Shown: positions 44,850 to 53,074 of the stretch, in pieces
Numbering within the stretch: the first letter of the stretch is position 1
How the letters are laid out: each line of letters begins with the position of its first letter
DNA from: Chloroflexus aurantiacus J-10-fl
Lineage (GTDB): Bacteria; Chloroflexota; Chloroflexia; Chloroflexales; Chloroflexaceae
Assembly (NCBI RefSeq): GCF_000018865.1
Contig: NC_010175.1
Span: 1,364,001-1,428,000 of the forward strand
Direction of reading: 5' to 3'
DNA: 64,000 nt
The notes under the pieces: generated by a model
What the model saw: the letters and a program-made list of their open reading frames with translations, nothing else
Databases searched by the model: none
What the model was told of the DNA's origin: nothing
Program-made: the position numbers and the translations under genes

Positions 44850-46919
44850 ATGACAACACAACGTGTTCGTGGTTGCTGCCCGCATGATTGCCCCGATACC
44901 TGTGCCACCATAACGGAAGTGCGTGATGGACGGGCAGTCGCGTTTTATGCCGATCCTGAACATCCGATCACCCAGGGCTGGCTGTGTGCCAAAGTCCGTC
45001 CGTACCTCGAACGAGTGTACAGTCCTGATCGGCTGCTCTACCCACTCCGTCGGGTAGGACCAAAAGGCAGCGGACGCTGGGAACGGATAAGCTGGGACGA
45101 AGCGATCACTACCATCGCAGAGCGCTGGCAGGCAATTATCGCCGAATACGGTGCTGCTGCGATCCTGCCCTATTCGTACAGCGGCACGCTGGGTTTGCTG
45201 CAAACGGCGATTGTTGATGCCCGCTTGTGGAACCGGATGGGAGCCAGCGGTCTGGATCGAACGATCTGCTGTGCTGCTGCCCACGCTGCTGTCTATGCCA
45301 CGCTCGGTGCCCGCCGCAGTCCTGACTACGACGACCTGCGGCACAGCCGGCTCATAATCCTTTGGGGACATAATCCGGCCAGTGCCGGCCCTCACGCAAT
45401 GCCGTTTATCCGTCAGGCACAGCGTGCCGGTGCCTATGTGGTGGTGATCGATCCACGACGGACGGCTACCGCTCGCTCTGCCGATCTCCATCTGGCGATC
45501 AGGCCGGCAACCGATGGGGCGCTGGCCTTGGGCATGATGAATGTCATCTTCGCTGAAAACCTGCACGATGAGGCATGGTTAGAAGCGCATACGGTTGGCT
45601 GGCGTGAATTGCGCGCGCGGGCTGCCGAATATGATCCCGAACGGGTAGCAACCATTACCGGACTGCCGGTATCAACCATCATTGAACTGGCCCGTCGCTA
45701 TGCAACCACCAAACCGGCTATCATTAAAACAGCCGACGGTATTCAACGCCATCAGAATGGTGGTCAGACCTTCCGGGCACTCCTTTGCCTGCCGGCGGTT
45801 GTGGGACAGTACGGTGTGCGTGGCGGTGGCCTGGCCTATTCCACCGGCGGTTATGCAACGTGGGATGCGGAAGCCGTTGGTCATGCCTCTGAATGCCCAC
45901 CAGTACCGCGGACTGTCAATATGAACCGTCTTGGCGCGGCTCTCACCGGCGAAGTAACCGATCCGCCGATCATGTCCCTCTTTGTCTACTGCGCTAACCC
46001 TCTCGCTTCATCACCCAATGCCGGCCTCATCGAACAGGGGTTGCGGCGTGAAGACCTCTTTACCGTCGTCCACGAACTCTTTATGACCGATACGGCCCGC
46101 TACGCCGATATTGTCTTGCCGGCAACCAGTCAACTCGAACACCTCGATCTGCACCGTGCCTATGGCCATCGTTATCTCACGCTTAACCAACCGGCAATTG
46201 CCCCCTTGGGGGAAGCGAAGAGCAATTGGGACGTGACCCGCTTGCTGGCGCAGGCGATGGGCTATAGCGAACCGTGGCTGCACGAGAGTGCGGAAGAGGC
46301 GATCCGTGGTGTCCTCGATGCCTCGCGGGCACGCAATCCATTTCTGGCCGGCATCACCTTTGAACGTCTGCAACAAGAGGGAACCATCCGGCTCACACTG
46401 TCACCAGAGAACGAAGTGCCGTTTGCTGATGGTCACTTCCCAACCCCATCAGGCAAAGTTGAATTGTGGAGTGCGACCATGGCGGCTCAGGGGCTTGATC
46501 CGCTTCCCCATTATGAACCACCGGCTGAGTATGTCGCACATCCGCCGGAGGAGGGATGGCTAACCCTCATCTCAGCCGCTGCTCACCATTTTGTCTCGTC
46601 AAGTATGGCCAACCAGCCCAGTTTGCGGGCAAAAGAGGGAGAACCGACTATCGAGATTAATCCGGTCGATGCTGCCGCGCGCAACATTCGTGATGGTGAC
46701 GTTGTCGTTGTCAGTAATCAACGAGGGCAGTGCCATCTGCGTGCAGTTGTGAGTACCAACGTACCGCCCGGTGTTGTCTCTGCGGTCAAGGGCCACTGGC
46801 CTTCACTCTCGCCCGATGGGCGAAATGTCAACTGGACAACTCCCGATGCACTGGCCGATCTGGGTGGACAGAGCACATTTCACAGTAATCGGGTACAGGT
46901 CTGGCCATCACGCATCTGA
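44850..46919 (+). CDS. Molybdopterin-dependent oxidoreductase, DMSO reductase family
   Basis: 689 residues. An N-terminal [4Fe-4S] site is formed by Cys10, Cys14, Cys18 and Cys46 (CCPHDCPDTC and GWLCAK). Molybdopterin domains follow, with LIILWGHNPASAGPH and VVVIDPRRTATARSADLHLAIRP; the C-terminal cap domain begins near EGWLTLISAAAHHFVSSSM. The likely Mo-ligand region reads RTICCAAAH, i.e. Cys rather than selenocysteine. No twin-arginine signal, so cytoplasmic. Substrate unknown; related proteins include formate dehydrogenase-like and thiosulfate/polysulfide reductase-like enzymes. A mocA-like gene lies 6.5 kb downstream. Confidence 0.9.
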   Translation: MTTQRVRGCCPHDCPDTCATITEVRDGRAVAFYADPEHPITQGWLCAKVRPYLERVYSPDRLLYPLRRVGPKGSGRWERISWDEAITTIAERWQAIIAEYGAAAILPYSYSGTLGLLQTAIVDARLWNRMGASGLDRTICCAAAHAAVYATLGARRSPDYDDLRHSRLIILWGHNPASAGPHAMPFIRQAQRAGAYVVVIDPRRTATARSADLHLAIRPATDGALALGMMNVIFAENLHDEAWLEAHTVGWRELRARAAEYDPERVATITGLPVSTIIELARRYATTKPAIIKTADGIQRHQNGGQTFRALLCLPAVVGQYGVRGGGLAYSTGGYATWDAEAVGHASECPPVPRTVNMNRLGAALTGEVTDPPIMSLFVYCANPLASSPNAGLIEQGLRREDLFTVVHELFMTDTARYADIVLPATSQLEHLDLHRAYGHRYLTLNQPAIAPLGEAKSNWDVTRLLAQAMGYSEPWLHESAEEAIRGVLDASRARNPFLAGITFERLQQEGTIRLTLSPENEVPFADGHFPTPSGKVELWSATMAAQGLDPLPHYEPPAEYVAHPPEEGWLTLISAAAHHFVSSSMANQPSLRAKEGEPTIEINPVDAAARNIRDGDVVVVSNQRGQCHLRAVVSTNVPPGVVSAVKGHWPSLSPDGRNVNWTTPDALADLGGQSTFHSNRVQVWPSRI

Positions 46920-46969
46920 CAGCATCGTGACATTCCCTTCACAGCACAACCATGAAAGGAGTGGGTGTC

Positions 46970-47647
46970 GTGAAGCGGCTCGATTGGGGAAAAACCGGTC
47001 AGTCGATGACTGAAATTACCATTCTGTTGGCACTGGTGGCAGCAGTAGCGATTTCCGGCTTAATGCTCACCGGTGAAGGCACCCGTGATGCGCTCTGTCG
47101 GGCAGCAAGTGCGTTCGGGAGCACCTGTGGCGATCTGTTTCGCGACGATTTTTCCAATCTCAATAACTGGACTATTCAGAACGGACGCTGGCAAATTCGT
47201 GAGGGACGCCTTTGCATCGATGGGCCAGGGCGGATCTATCGCTCATTTGATCGCAGTGACTACGTGATCGATGTCAGCCTGGCCCGTCTGACCAGAGGGA
47301 ATGGCTATGGCCTCTTCTTCCGCGACTCGGGTGGGCCAAAATTCAATGGCTACTCGTTCCAGTATGATCCGGGCTACGGGCGAGGGGCATTCATCATTCG
47401 CAAGTGGATCAATGGTAATGAGCTGGCAGTGCCGATTGCCCGCGTAGAGGCACCCGCCGGCTACGATTGGTATGGCTCAGATCGCACAGTGCGCCTGGAG
47501 GTACGCGGGAATACATTTGTTGCCTCTGTCGATGGTCAACCGGTTGTTCAGGCGCGTGATAGCAGTTTTAATCAAGGCGGTATCGGCTTCCGCAGTTGGG
47601 ATGCATCGAGTGCCTGCTTCGATGATGTGAGTGTGCGCAGGCCGTGA
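46970..47647 (+). CDS. Pilin-like N-terminus fused to a concanavalin/LamG-like domain
   Basis: 225 residues from GTG at 46970, with AAAGGAG 8 bp upstream; the ATG at 46952 would overlap that site. Residues 9-35 read GQSMTEITILLALVAAVA, like the class III/Flp or TadE-type prepilin segment (G-Q-S, Glu at +5/6, then a hydrophobic helix). Residues about 62-225 form a beta-rich domain (FRDDFSNLNNWTIQNGRWQI, YGLFFRDSGGP, GGIGFRSWDASSACFDDVSV) typical of DUF1080/LamG-like sugar-binding folds. An envelope-displayed adhesin is inferred. Followed 30 bp later by a membrane-anchored protein. Confidence 0.75.
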   Translation: MKRLDWGKTGQSMTEITILLALVAAVAISGLMLTGEGTRDALCRAASAFGSTCGDLFRDDFSNLNNWTIQNGRWQIREGRLCIDGPGRIYRSFDRSDYVIDVSLARLTRGNGYGLFFRDSGGPKFNGYSFQYDPGYGRGAFIIRKWINGNELAVPIARVEAPAGYDWYGSDRTVRLEVRGNTFVASVDGQPVVQARDSSFNQGGIGFRSWDASSACFDDVSVRRP

Positions 47648-47677
47648 GGACGTGGCAATGTTCTCGAAGGTGGCATT

Positions 47678-48130
47678 ATGACCGACGAACAGCGATCATC
47701 ACAACCGCCACAGGGGCAATTTGATCCCGATTACTATGTGCAATGGCAACCACCGGTTATTCCACCAGGCCAGGGACGACGAGTGGTGCGGATCGCGATT
47801 GTCTTCTTGAGCGGTGTGCTGGTACTTATCGCTTTGATTGCACTCTGGCGGAGTAATCTGATAGCTCTGCCCGGTGGTCGGGGTGATATTGTGGGGCGAG
47901 TAGCAGCACCGGCCGAGGGAGCAGTGGTCTTTACCGGGACAGATTTCACTGAAATTCCGGTTGCAGCGGATGGCAGTTTCATCGTGCGTGGTGTGCCTTC
48001 AGGACGGCAAATACTCTACGTTGCGTTTGCCGGCACGGCCTGGGAAGTTGCGGTTGACGTGCCCAATCAGGGAACGGTTGATGTGGGTGTAATTACGGTT
48101 CAGCCAACTGCCGAACCGGTGCAGCGGTAA
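47678..48130 (+). CDS. Membrane-anchored protein with carboxypeptidase-regulatory-like beta-sandwich
   Basis: 150 residues. A cytoplasmic Gln/Pro-rich N-terminus (1-33), one TM helix (about 36-60, VVRIAIVFLSGVLVLIALIAL), then an extracytoplasmic domain starting GDIVGRVAAPAEGAVVFTGTDF and VAADGSFIVRGVPSGRQILYVAF, the pattern of CarboxypepD_reg-like Ig folds. Probably works with the preceding pilin-like/LamG protein at the cell surface. Confidence 0.7.
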   Translation: MTDEQRSSQPPQGQFDPDYYVQWQPPVIPPGQGRRVVRIAIVFLSGVLVLIALIALWRSNLIALPGGRGDIVGRVAAPAEGAVVFTGTDFTEIPVAADGSFIVRGVPSGRQILYVAFAGTAWEVAVDVPNQGTVDVGVITVQPTAEPVQR

Positions 48131-48228
48131 ACAGGTGGTGCGGTCGCTAATCGGCACTGATAACTATAACTATCAACCTCATAGAGCGAACGCACTACTG
48201 ATCACGATTGTCGTTTCGTTGGACGCCG

Positions 48229-48313
48229 TTATCCCCAATCTATCCACGACACCCTGTCGTAATGTGGATAAGTGAACGAAAATTGTGGATAACTTTTGCA
48301 TAGCGGTGGATTA
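48229..48313. promoter_or_regulatory. Cluster of DnaA-box-like sites with 21-bp spacing
   Basis: TTATCCCCA (48229-48237) and CTATCCACG (48240-48248) in one orientation; TGTGGATAA (48263-48271), TGTGGATAA (48284-48292) and GGTGGATTA (48305-48313) in the other. Two match the consensus TTATCCACA exactly. The last three are spaced by exactly 21 bp, two helical turns. No dnaA or dnaN gene is nearby. Confidence 0.75.
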
Positions 48314-48435
48314 CAGATTGATAACACACTATCGTTCTGATCCATCTCGATATCAAATCTGGCAGTGTCTGTAGCACGTGGTTCGGCGGTCAGCAGCATG
48401 GTTTCCATACTCCAATGGAGCGTGCATGATGTTCC

Positions 48436-48640
48436 ACTAGAACGTATCTCTTAAAGCTGTGCTGTCGTGCTACCAGCCTGTCGCACAGGCTCATAAACGC
48501 TTGCCAATCACCACGACAGCCTACCCTGCTCCTGGCCCGTTGGCAACGCGCAGCTCCGGTCGTGCCATCACGCGCTGGATGGGTTGCCTTGCCCGCTTGT
48601 CATGCGCATGTCGCGGCGCTTGGCGTGCGGCAGCATGGCT
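48436..48640. repeat. Repeat R2, copy b (uninterrupted)
   Basis: Aligns with both halves of copy a around the MITE at 44074-44527; the junction here reads CCCGTTGGCAACG with no insertion, giving the empty-site state. Confidence 0.8.
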
Positions 48641-48841
48641 GCCACACCAGTCGTGCTCACGATCCGGCACGGGTCACGCCGTTGCCCCTGCCGGTCACGA
48701 GGATGCTGTGACTGCTCATCACGATCAATGAATGAGATAACTTCTAGCTTCGTTCTATTCAGTTCCTTGCCAACAATGTATTCTATGCTATGCTTTGAGT
48801 GAGCAGTATCACCACACGTATAGCCATGGTCGCAAAACCTT

Positions 48842-50083
48842 ATGACCGTCATCCTGTTTGAAGATGAACTCTGGCGCCATTTTGCTACGCTTGTTCAGGC
48901 CCGTCCGGTCTTTGAACTTCGCTGTGGGGCATTTTCAACCCGTGAACGGGTTGCCGCCATTCTTGACCAACCGGCTTACGGTCTCTGTCGTGCCCACCTG
49001 ATGCCCCACTTTGGCCCTGCCGGTGGACTGGCCGAATTGCTGGCCCGAAGTGATCCGGTCATCTTCGTGAATGGTCGGGCCCTCAATCTGGAGTGGTTGC
49101 CGGCACTTGTCTGTGAGCCGATCAACACTGCCTACATTGCCAGTGAAACGCTCCTCGGTGCTCGCGTATCGCCGGCTCTGGCCAGTGCAATCATCTATTA
49201 TCTTCGTGAGCAGCAGGCTGAAGCCGCACGTGACGAGTTGCTGCGCTTTGCCCGGATGCGCGAGTTGCAACTCACTGCACCACTGCTGAGCTATCCCTGG
49301 GATCTCATCACTCAGGCCGGCGAACAGCTCATTCGTGATGAACCATTGCTGGCCCGTCGGTTACCGCTGTTGACAACCGATGCACCTCACGTCATCGCCC
49401 ATGGCAAGCGGGTCTACGTCGATCCGACGGCGCAACTGGCCGGGCCAATCGTGTTTGATAGTCGCGACGGGCCGGTCTTCGTCGAGGCAGCGCAGATCGA
49501 GCCATTCAGTTACATTCAGGGGCCGGCCTACATTGGCCCAGGCACCCTGATTGCCAGTGCTCGTATCCGTGCCGAAACCTGTATCGGGCCGGTGTGTCGG
49601 GTTGGCGGTGAGGTGGAGGCGTCGATCATTCACGGCTATTCCAACAAACATCACGATGGCTTTCTCGGTCATAGCTGGCTAGGGGAATGGGTGAATATCG
49701 GGGCAATGACGACCAATTCCGATTTGAAAAACAACTATGGTTCGGTGCGCGTGCTCCTCGAAGGCATCGGCCAGATCGATACCGGTATTCTAAAGCTGGG
49801 CTGCTTTCTGGCCGATCACGTGAAGCTGGGGATCGGTCTCCATCTGACCGGTGGAACGATGATTGGTACCGGATCGAATGTCTTCGGTATGCATAGTGCG
49901 CCAAAAAACGTTCCCCATTTCACCTGGGGCGGCGAGGTCTTTCGCGAGTACCGCATTGATACTATGATCAGCGTAGCTCGTATCGTAATGGCACGGCGGA
50001 AACGCGAGCTGACGCCCAGTTACGAGCAGGTGCTGCGCAAGGCTTTTGAGATAACGCAACCAAGTCGTGATGGTCTGGGATAG
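48842..50083 (+). CDS. GlmU-like sugar-nucleotide acetyltransferase with left-handed beta-helix
   Basis: 413 residues. The N-terminal third (ILFEDELWRHFATLVQARPVFELRCG) matches the TIGR03991-type leader; it lacks the LAAGxGTRM nucleotidyltransferase loop, so pyrophosphorylase activity is doubtful. Residues about 215-375 are hexapeptide repeats (YIGPGTLIASARIRAETCIG, WLGEWVNIGAMTTNSDLKNN, VKLGIGLHLTGGTMIGTGS) forming a left-handed beta-helix with the acetyl-CoA/sugar site. Probably acetylates a sugar phosphate for envelope glycans. Stop is 3 bp before selA. Confidence 0.85.
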   Translation: MTVILFEDELWRHFATLVQARPVFELRCGAFSTRERVAAILDQPAYGLCRAHLMPHFGPAGGLAELLARSDPVIFVNGRALNLEWLPALVCEPINTAYIASETLLGARVSPALASAIIYYLREQQAEAARDELLRFARMRELQLTAPLLSYPWDLITQAGEQLIRDEPLLARRLPLLTTDAPHVIAHGKRVYVDPTAQLAGPIVFDSRDGPVFVEAAQIEPFSYIQGPAYIGPGTLIASARIRAETCIGPVCRVGGEVEASIIHGYSNKHHDGFLGHSWLGEWVNIGAMTTNSDLKNNYGSVRVLLEGIGQIDTGILKLGCFLADHVKLGIGLHLTGGTMIGTGSNVFGMHSAPKNVPHFTWGGEVFREYRIDTMISVARIVMARRKRELTPSYEQVLRKAFEITQPSRDGLG

Positions 50084-50086
50084 ACA

Positions 50087-51445
50087 ATGACGTTCCGCGC
50101 CTTACCCAGTGTTGATAGACTCATCCGCGCCGTCCGCAGCGACGGGGCCGATATGCCGCACGAACTGGTGCGTGAGGCTGCCCGTGCTGTTCTCAACGAG
50201 GCGCGGACATCTATCAGTGCCGGTCATCCGCCACCCGATCTGTCTACGCTGGTAGCGGCTGTCCAGGCGCGCCTGCGCGCAGATGTGACACCCAGCCTGC
50301 GTCCGTTGATCAACGCCACTGGGGTCATCATCCAAACCAACCTCGGTCGGGCGCCGTTGAGTGCTGCGGCTTGTGCGGCGATGCAGGAAGTCGGCAGCGG
50401 TTACAGCAATCTCGAATACGATCTGGCTCAGGGCGAACGTGGTTCGCGTCACGTTCATCTCGAATCGCTCCTCGTTCAGCTTACCGGCGCCGAGGCAGCC
50501 CTGGTCGTGAACAACAACGCCGCTGCCGTCTATCTGGTGCTCATCGCCATGGCTGCCGGACGCGAAGTGATTGTCTCACGTGGGCAGGCAGTAGAAATCG
50601 GTGGTGGCTTCCGCATTCCCGATGTCTTACGGGCAAGCGGCGCTCTCCTGATCGAAGTTGGCACGACCAACCGCACCTATGCCCGTGACTATACCGCGGC
50701 CATCACCGAGCGCACCGCTCTGATCTTGCGCGTCCACACCAGTAACTTTCGCCTGATCGGGTTCGTCCACGAACCACCTCTCGCCGAGTTAACCGCGGTT
50801 GCCCATACCCATGGTATACCGCTGCTCGATGATCTGGGGAGCGGAACTCTGATTGATACCCGTCAGTTTGACCTGCCGCCTGAGCCAACCGTGCAGGAGA
50901 GTGTTGCTGCCGGTGCCGATCTGGTGACATTTTCTGGCGATAAGCTGCTCGGTGGGCCGCAAGCCGGTATCATCGTCGGGCGTCGTGAGCTGATCGCCAG
51001 ACTGCGGCGTCACCCACTTGCCCGCGCCTTACGGGTTGATAAGTGTACGATTGCCGGCTTAACCGCGACCCTGCACAGTTATCTGCGTGGCACTGCCCTA
51101 CGCGAGATTCCGGTCTGGCAACTGATCAGCACCCCGTTGAGCGCATTGCAGGCGCGCGCAGAGCGTATTGCCGGCGCCCTGCGTGCTGCCGGCATTCCGG
51201 CGCAGATGGTGGATTGTGCCAGTGCGATTGGTGGCGGTTCACTCCCCGGTGCAACGCAACCCAGCGCCGGTGTCGCTCTGCCCCCTGTTGGCTGTGGGGC
51301 TACCGTGCTGGCGCACCGGCTGCGCATGGCCAATCCACCGGTGATAACCCGGATTGTTGATGATCAGGTACTGTGCGATCTCCGTAGCGTTTTTCCACAC
51401 GAAGATACCACCCTGATCAATGTCGTGCGTGAGGTCTGGCAATGA
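50087..51445 (+). CDS. selA: L-seryl-tRNA(Sec) selenium transferase
   Basis: 452 residues, standard length. The PLP-dependent core has INATGVIIQTNLGRAPLS, SRHVHLESLLVQLTGAEAALVVNNNAAAV, LDDLGSGTLID and the PLP-lysine motif FSGDKLLGGPQAG. SelA converts Ser-tRNA(Sec) to Sec-tRNA(Sec). No selB, selD or selC is in the window and no in-frame TGA Sec codon was recognised. The stop overlaps the start of the mocA-like gene by ATGA, a tight coupling. A SelA-like aminotransferase with another role is possible. Confidence 0.88.
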   Translation: MTFRALPSVDRLIRAVRSDGADMPHELVREAARAVLNEARTSISAGHPPPDLSTLVAAVQARLRADVTPSLRPLINATGVIIQTNLGRAPLSAAACAAMQEVGSGYSNLEYDLAQGERGSRHVHLESLLVQLTGAEAALVVNNNAAAVYLVLIAMAAGREVIVSRGQAVEIGGGFRIPDVLRASGALLIEVGTTNRTYARDYTAAITERTALILRVHTSNFRLIGFVHEPPLAELTAVAHTHGIPLLDDLGSGTLIDTRQFDLPPEPTVQESVAAGADLVTFSGDKLLGGPQAGIIVGRRELIARLRRHPLARALRVDKCTIAGLTATLHSYLRGTALREIPVWQLISTPLSALQARAERIAGALRAAGIPAQMVDCASAIGGGSLPGATQPSAGVALPPVGCGATVLAHRLRMANPPVITRIVDDQVLCDLRSVFPHEDTTLINVVREVWQ

Positions 51446-52047
51446 AAATCTACGGTCTCCTGCTGGCTGCCGGCCAATCTTCTCGTATGGGGCAACCCAA
51501 ACAGCTCCTATCCTGGCGTGGTCGCCCGTTAGTGACGTATATCGCCAGCGAAGCTCTCGCCAGTCACCTGGCCGGCCTGACCGTGGTCGTGGGTGCTGTC
51601 GAGGCAGCCGTGCGTACCGCCGTACACAATCTCCCCCTCACCATCATCACAAATCCAGCCTACAGCGCCGGCTTAAGCACCTCGCTCGTAGCCGGTCTGC
51701 GTGCCTTACCCGACGATGCCGCTGCTGCGATGGTATTGCTGGTTGATCAGCCCCTGGTCACTACCCGGTTGATCAACCAGCTCCTCAGTGCCTATCAGGC
51801 AACCCCCGGTGCAGTAGCGCTCGTTCCGTTGTACCAGGGTCAGCGTGGCAATCCGGTCATCATTGCCGCCTCACTCTTCCCCGAACTCTACACCCTGCAC
51901 GGCGACACCGGCGCCCGTGTCATCTTTCGCCGCTACGCAGATCGGGTTATCGAGCTGGAAGTTGACGATCCGGCTGTAGTTACCGATGTTGATACCCCAA
52001 CTGCCTGGGAAGCGCTGACGCAGCAAGAGAGTGAACAGACCCCCTGA
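51442..52047 (+). CDS. mocA: MobA/MocA-like molybdenum-cofactor nucleotidyltransferase
   Basis: 201 residues. The nucleotide loop LLLAAGQSSRMGQPKQLL starts the protein; VLLVDQPLVTTRLINQLL carries the metal-binding Asp, and GQRGNPVIIAA and VVTDVDTPTAWEAL complete the MocA pattern. MocA attaches CMP to molybdopterin for xanthine-dehydrogenase-type enzymes. Coupled by a 4-bp overlap to selA; in some bacteria MocA-like proteins accompany selenium-dependent molybdenum hydroxylases, so a Se/Mo link is worth testing. Other NTP transferases of this clan remain possible. Confidence 0.82.
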   Translation: MKIYGLLLAAGQSSRMGQPKQLLSWRGRPLVTYIASEALASHLAGLTVVVGAVEAAVRTAVHNLPLTIITNPAYSAGLSTSLVAGLRALPDDAAAAMVLLVDQPLVTTRLINQLLSAYQATPGAVALVPLYQGQRGNPVIIAASLFPELYTLHGDTGARVIFRRYADRVIELEVDDPAVVTDVDTPTAWEALTQQESEQTP

Positions 52048-52062
52048 CACCATATCAGTCAA

Positions 52063-52114
52063 GGTATGCTATAATCGCGTGATGTCACGGGGAGCGTGAA
52101 TCGGGAAGCTCCCC
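52063..52114 (+). promoter_or_regulatory. rpsF promoter and leader hairpin
   Basis: Extended -10 TGCTATAAT at 52067-52075, inside the GGTATGCTATAAT word also seen at 7722. Then a hairpin GGGGAGC (52089-52095) / GCTCCCC (52108-52114) with a 12-nt loop, in the place where S6 leaders often carry an autoregulatory site. Confidence 0.6.
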
Positions 52115-52194
52115 AATAGTCTTTCTGTTTCGCCATCTCGCCGGAGCGCGCTGCCGGTGATGCAATGAGCGAAACATCGCCAGAGGAGGATTTT

Positions 52195-52602
52195 GTGCGC
52201 GAACGTCGTCGAGAGTACGAACTGGTTGTTATCATCAACCCATTGTTTGCCAACGAAGAAGGCATTACGGCGAATATTGACCGGATCAGACAGACTGTTG
52301 AGCAACTCGGCGGGAAGATTAACACGGTGAGCCAGTCGTCGCCGTGGGGACGCCGCAAGCTGGCGTATCCCATTCGGGAATACGTGACCGGTGAAGCCAG
52401 CCGTCGTAAGTTCACGGAAGGCTATTACGTCTTCTTCACCCTCGAATTGAGTGCGGCAAAGGTTGCCGAACTCGACCGGGCTATCAGGTTGAATGATAAC
52501 ATTCTCCGCCACCTGCTGGTGCTGGTCGAAGAGAAATCGGTTCAGGTGACACCTGTCGAACCGGCAGAGTCGGAAACAGAGGAAGCGCCGAGTGAGGCAT
52601 AG
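52195..52602 (+). CDS. rpsF: 30S ribosomal protein S6
   Basis: 135 residues from GTG at 52195 with AGAGGAGG just upstream; the ATG at 52165 would put that site inside the gene. Sequence RREYELVVIINPLF, SSPWGRRKLAYPIREYVTGE and GYYVFFTLELSAAKVAELDR is typical S6. The C-terminal acidic tail (ESETEEAPSEA) is long, as in several phyla. First gene of the rpsF-ssb-PPIase group; rpsR, its usual neighbour, is missing here. Confidence 0.95.
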   Translation: MRERRREYELVVIINPLFANEEGITANIDRIRQTVEQLGGKINTVSQSSPWGRRKLAYPIREYVTGEASRRKFTEGYYVFFTLELSAAKVAELDRAIRLNDNILRHLLVLVEEKSVQVTPVEPAESETEEAPSEA

Positions 52603-52654
52603 GCGTTTACCGGTGTGCTGGTAGCGATTGGGACAACTGTGGAGGGAAGACGCC

Positions 52655-53071
52655 ATGGCGCGTGATCTGAATAAAGTGATGATTATTGGTCGTCTTGGCG
52701 TCGATCCCGAACTACGTTACACCGCATCCGACGCACCGGTCGCTACGTTTCGTGTTGCTGCCAGTCGCCAGTGGCGTGACCAGAATGGCGATCTGCACGA
52801 TGAGACCGAATGGTTTAATGTTGTTGCCTGGAATCGATTGGCTGAAATTTGCCACCAATATCTGAGTCGGGGCGCACGGGTGTATATCGAGGGCCGCCTG
52901 CAAACGCGAACCTGGGAGGATGCGCAGAGTGGTCAGACCCGTTCACGGGTTGAAGTGATTGTGCAGGATATGATTTTGCTCGATCAGCGTCCATCCCGTT
53001 CTGATGAACCGTCGCGCGGCCCTCGCCGTGAACCACCGCCCGATATTGGCGATGATGATATTCCGTTTTAG
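52655..53071 (+). CDS. ssb: Single-stranded DNA-binding protein
   Basis: 138 residues from the ATG at 52655 (GGAGGGAAG upstream). OB fold at 1-105 (LNKVMIIGRLGVDPELRYT, ETEWFNVVAWNRLAEICHQYL, ARVYIEGRLQTRTWED). A short Arg/Pro linker and the acidic tip DDDIPF, which docks SSB partners. Second gene after rpsF, 3 bp before the PPIase gene. Confidence 0.95.
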   Translation: MARDLNKVMIIGRLGVDPELRYTASDAPVATFRVAASRQWRDQNGDLHDETEWFNVVAWNRLAEICHQYLSRGARVYIEGRLQTRTWEDAQSGQTRSRVEVIVQDMILLDQRPSRSDEPSRGPRREPPPDIGDDDIPF

Positions 53072-53074
53072 CCT

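Larger units (their letters stand above)
48131..48841. other. Intergenic region with DnaA boxes and repeat R2
   Basis: No gene. DnaA-box cluster at 48229-48313, repeat R2 at 48436-48640, and a further stretch to about 48750 weakly similar to 23590-23740. Confidence 0.7.

Noticed and set aside
44850-46919. Selenocysteine-containing formate dehydrogenase
   Set aside because: The frame has no internal TGA and the ligand region reads RTICCAAAH; selA nearby does not require it.
48229-48313. Definite oriC call
   Set aside because: Boxes are convincing, but dnaA/dnaN, a clear AT-rich unwinding element and a gene-direction switch are absent, so only a DnaA-box cluster is claimed.
52165-52194. Longer rpsF start
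   Set aside because: It would bury the strong AGAGGAGG site and add residues not typical of S6.
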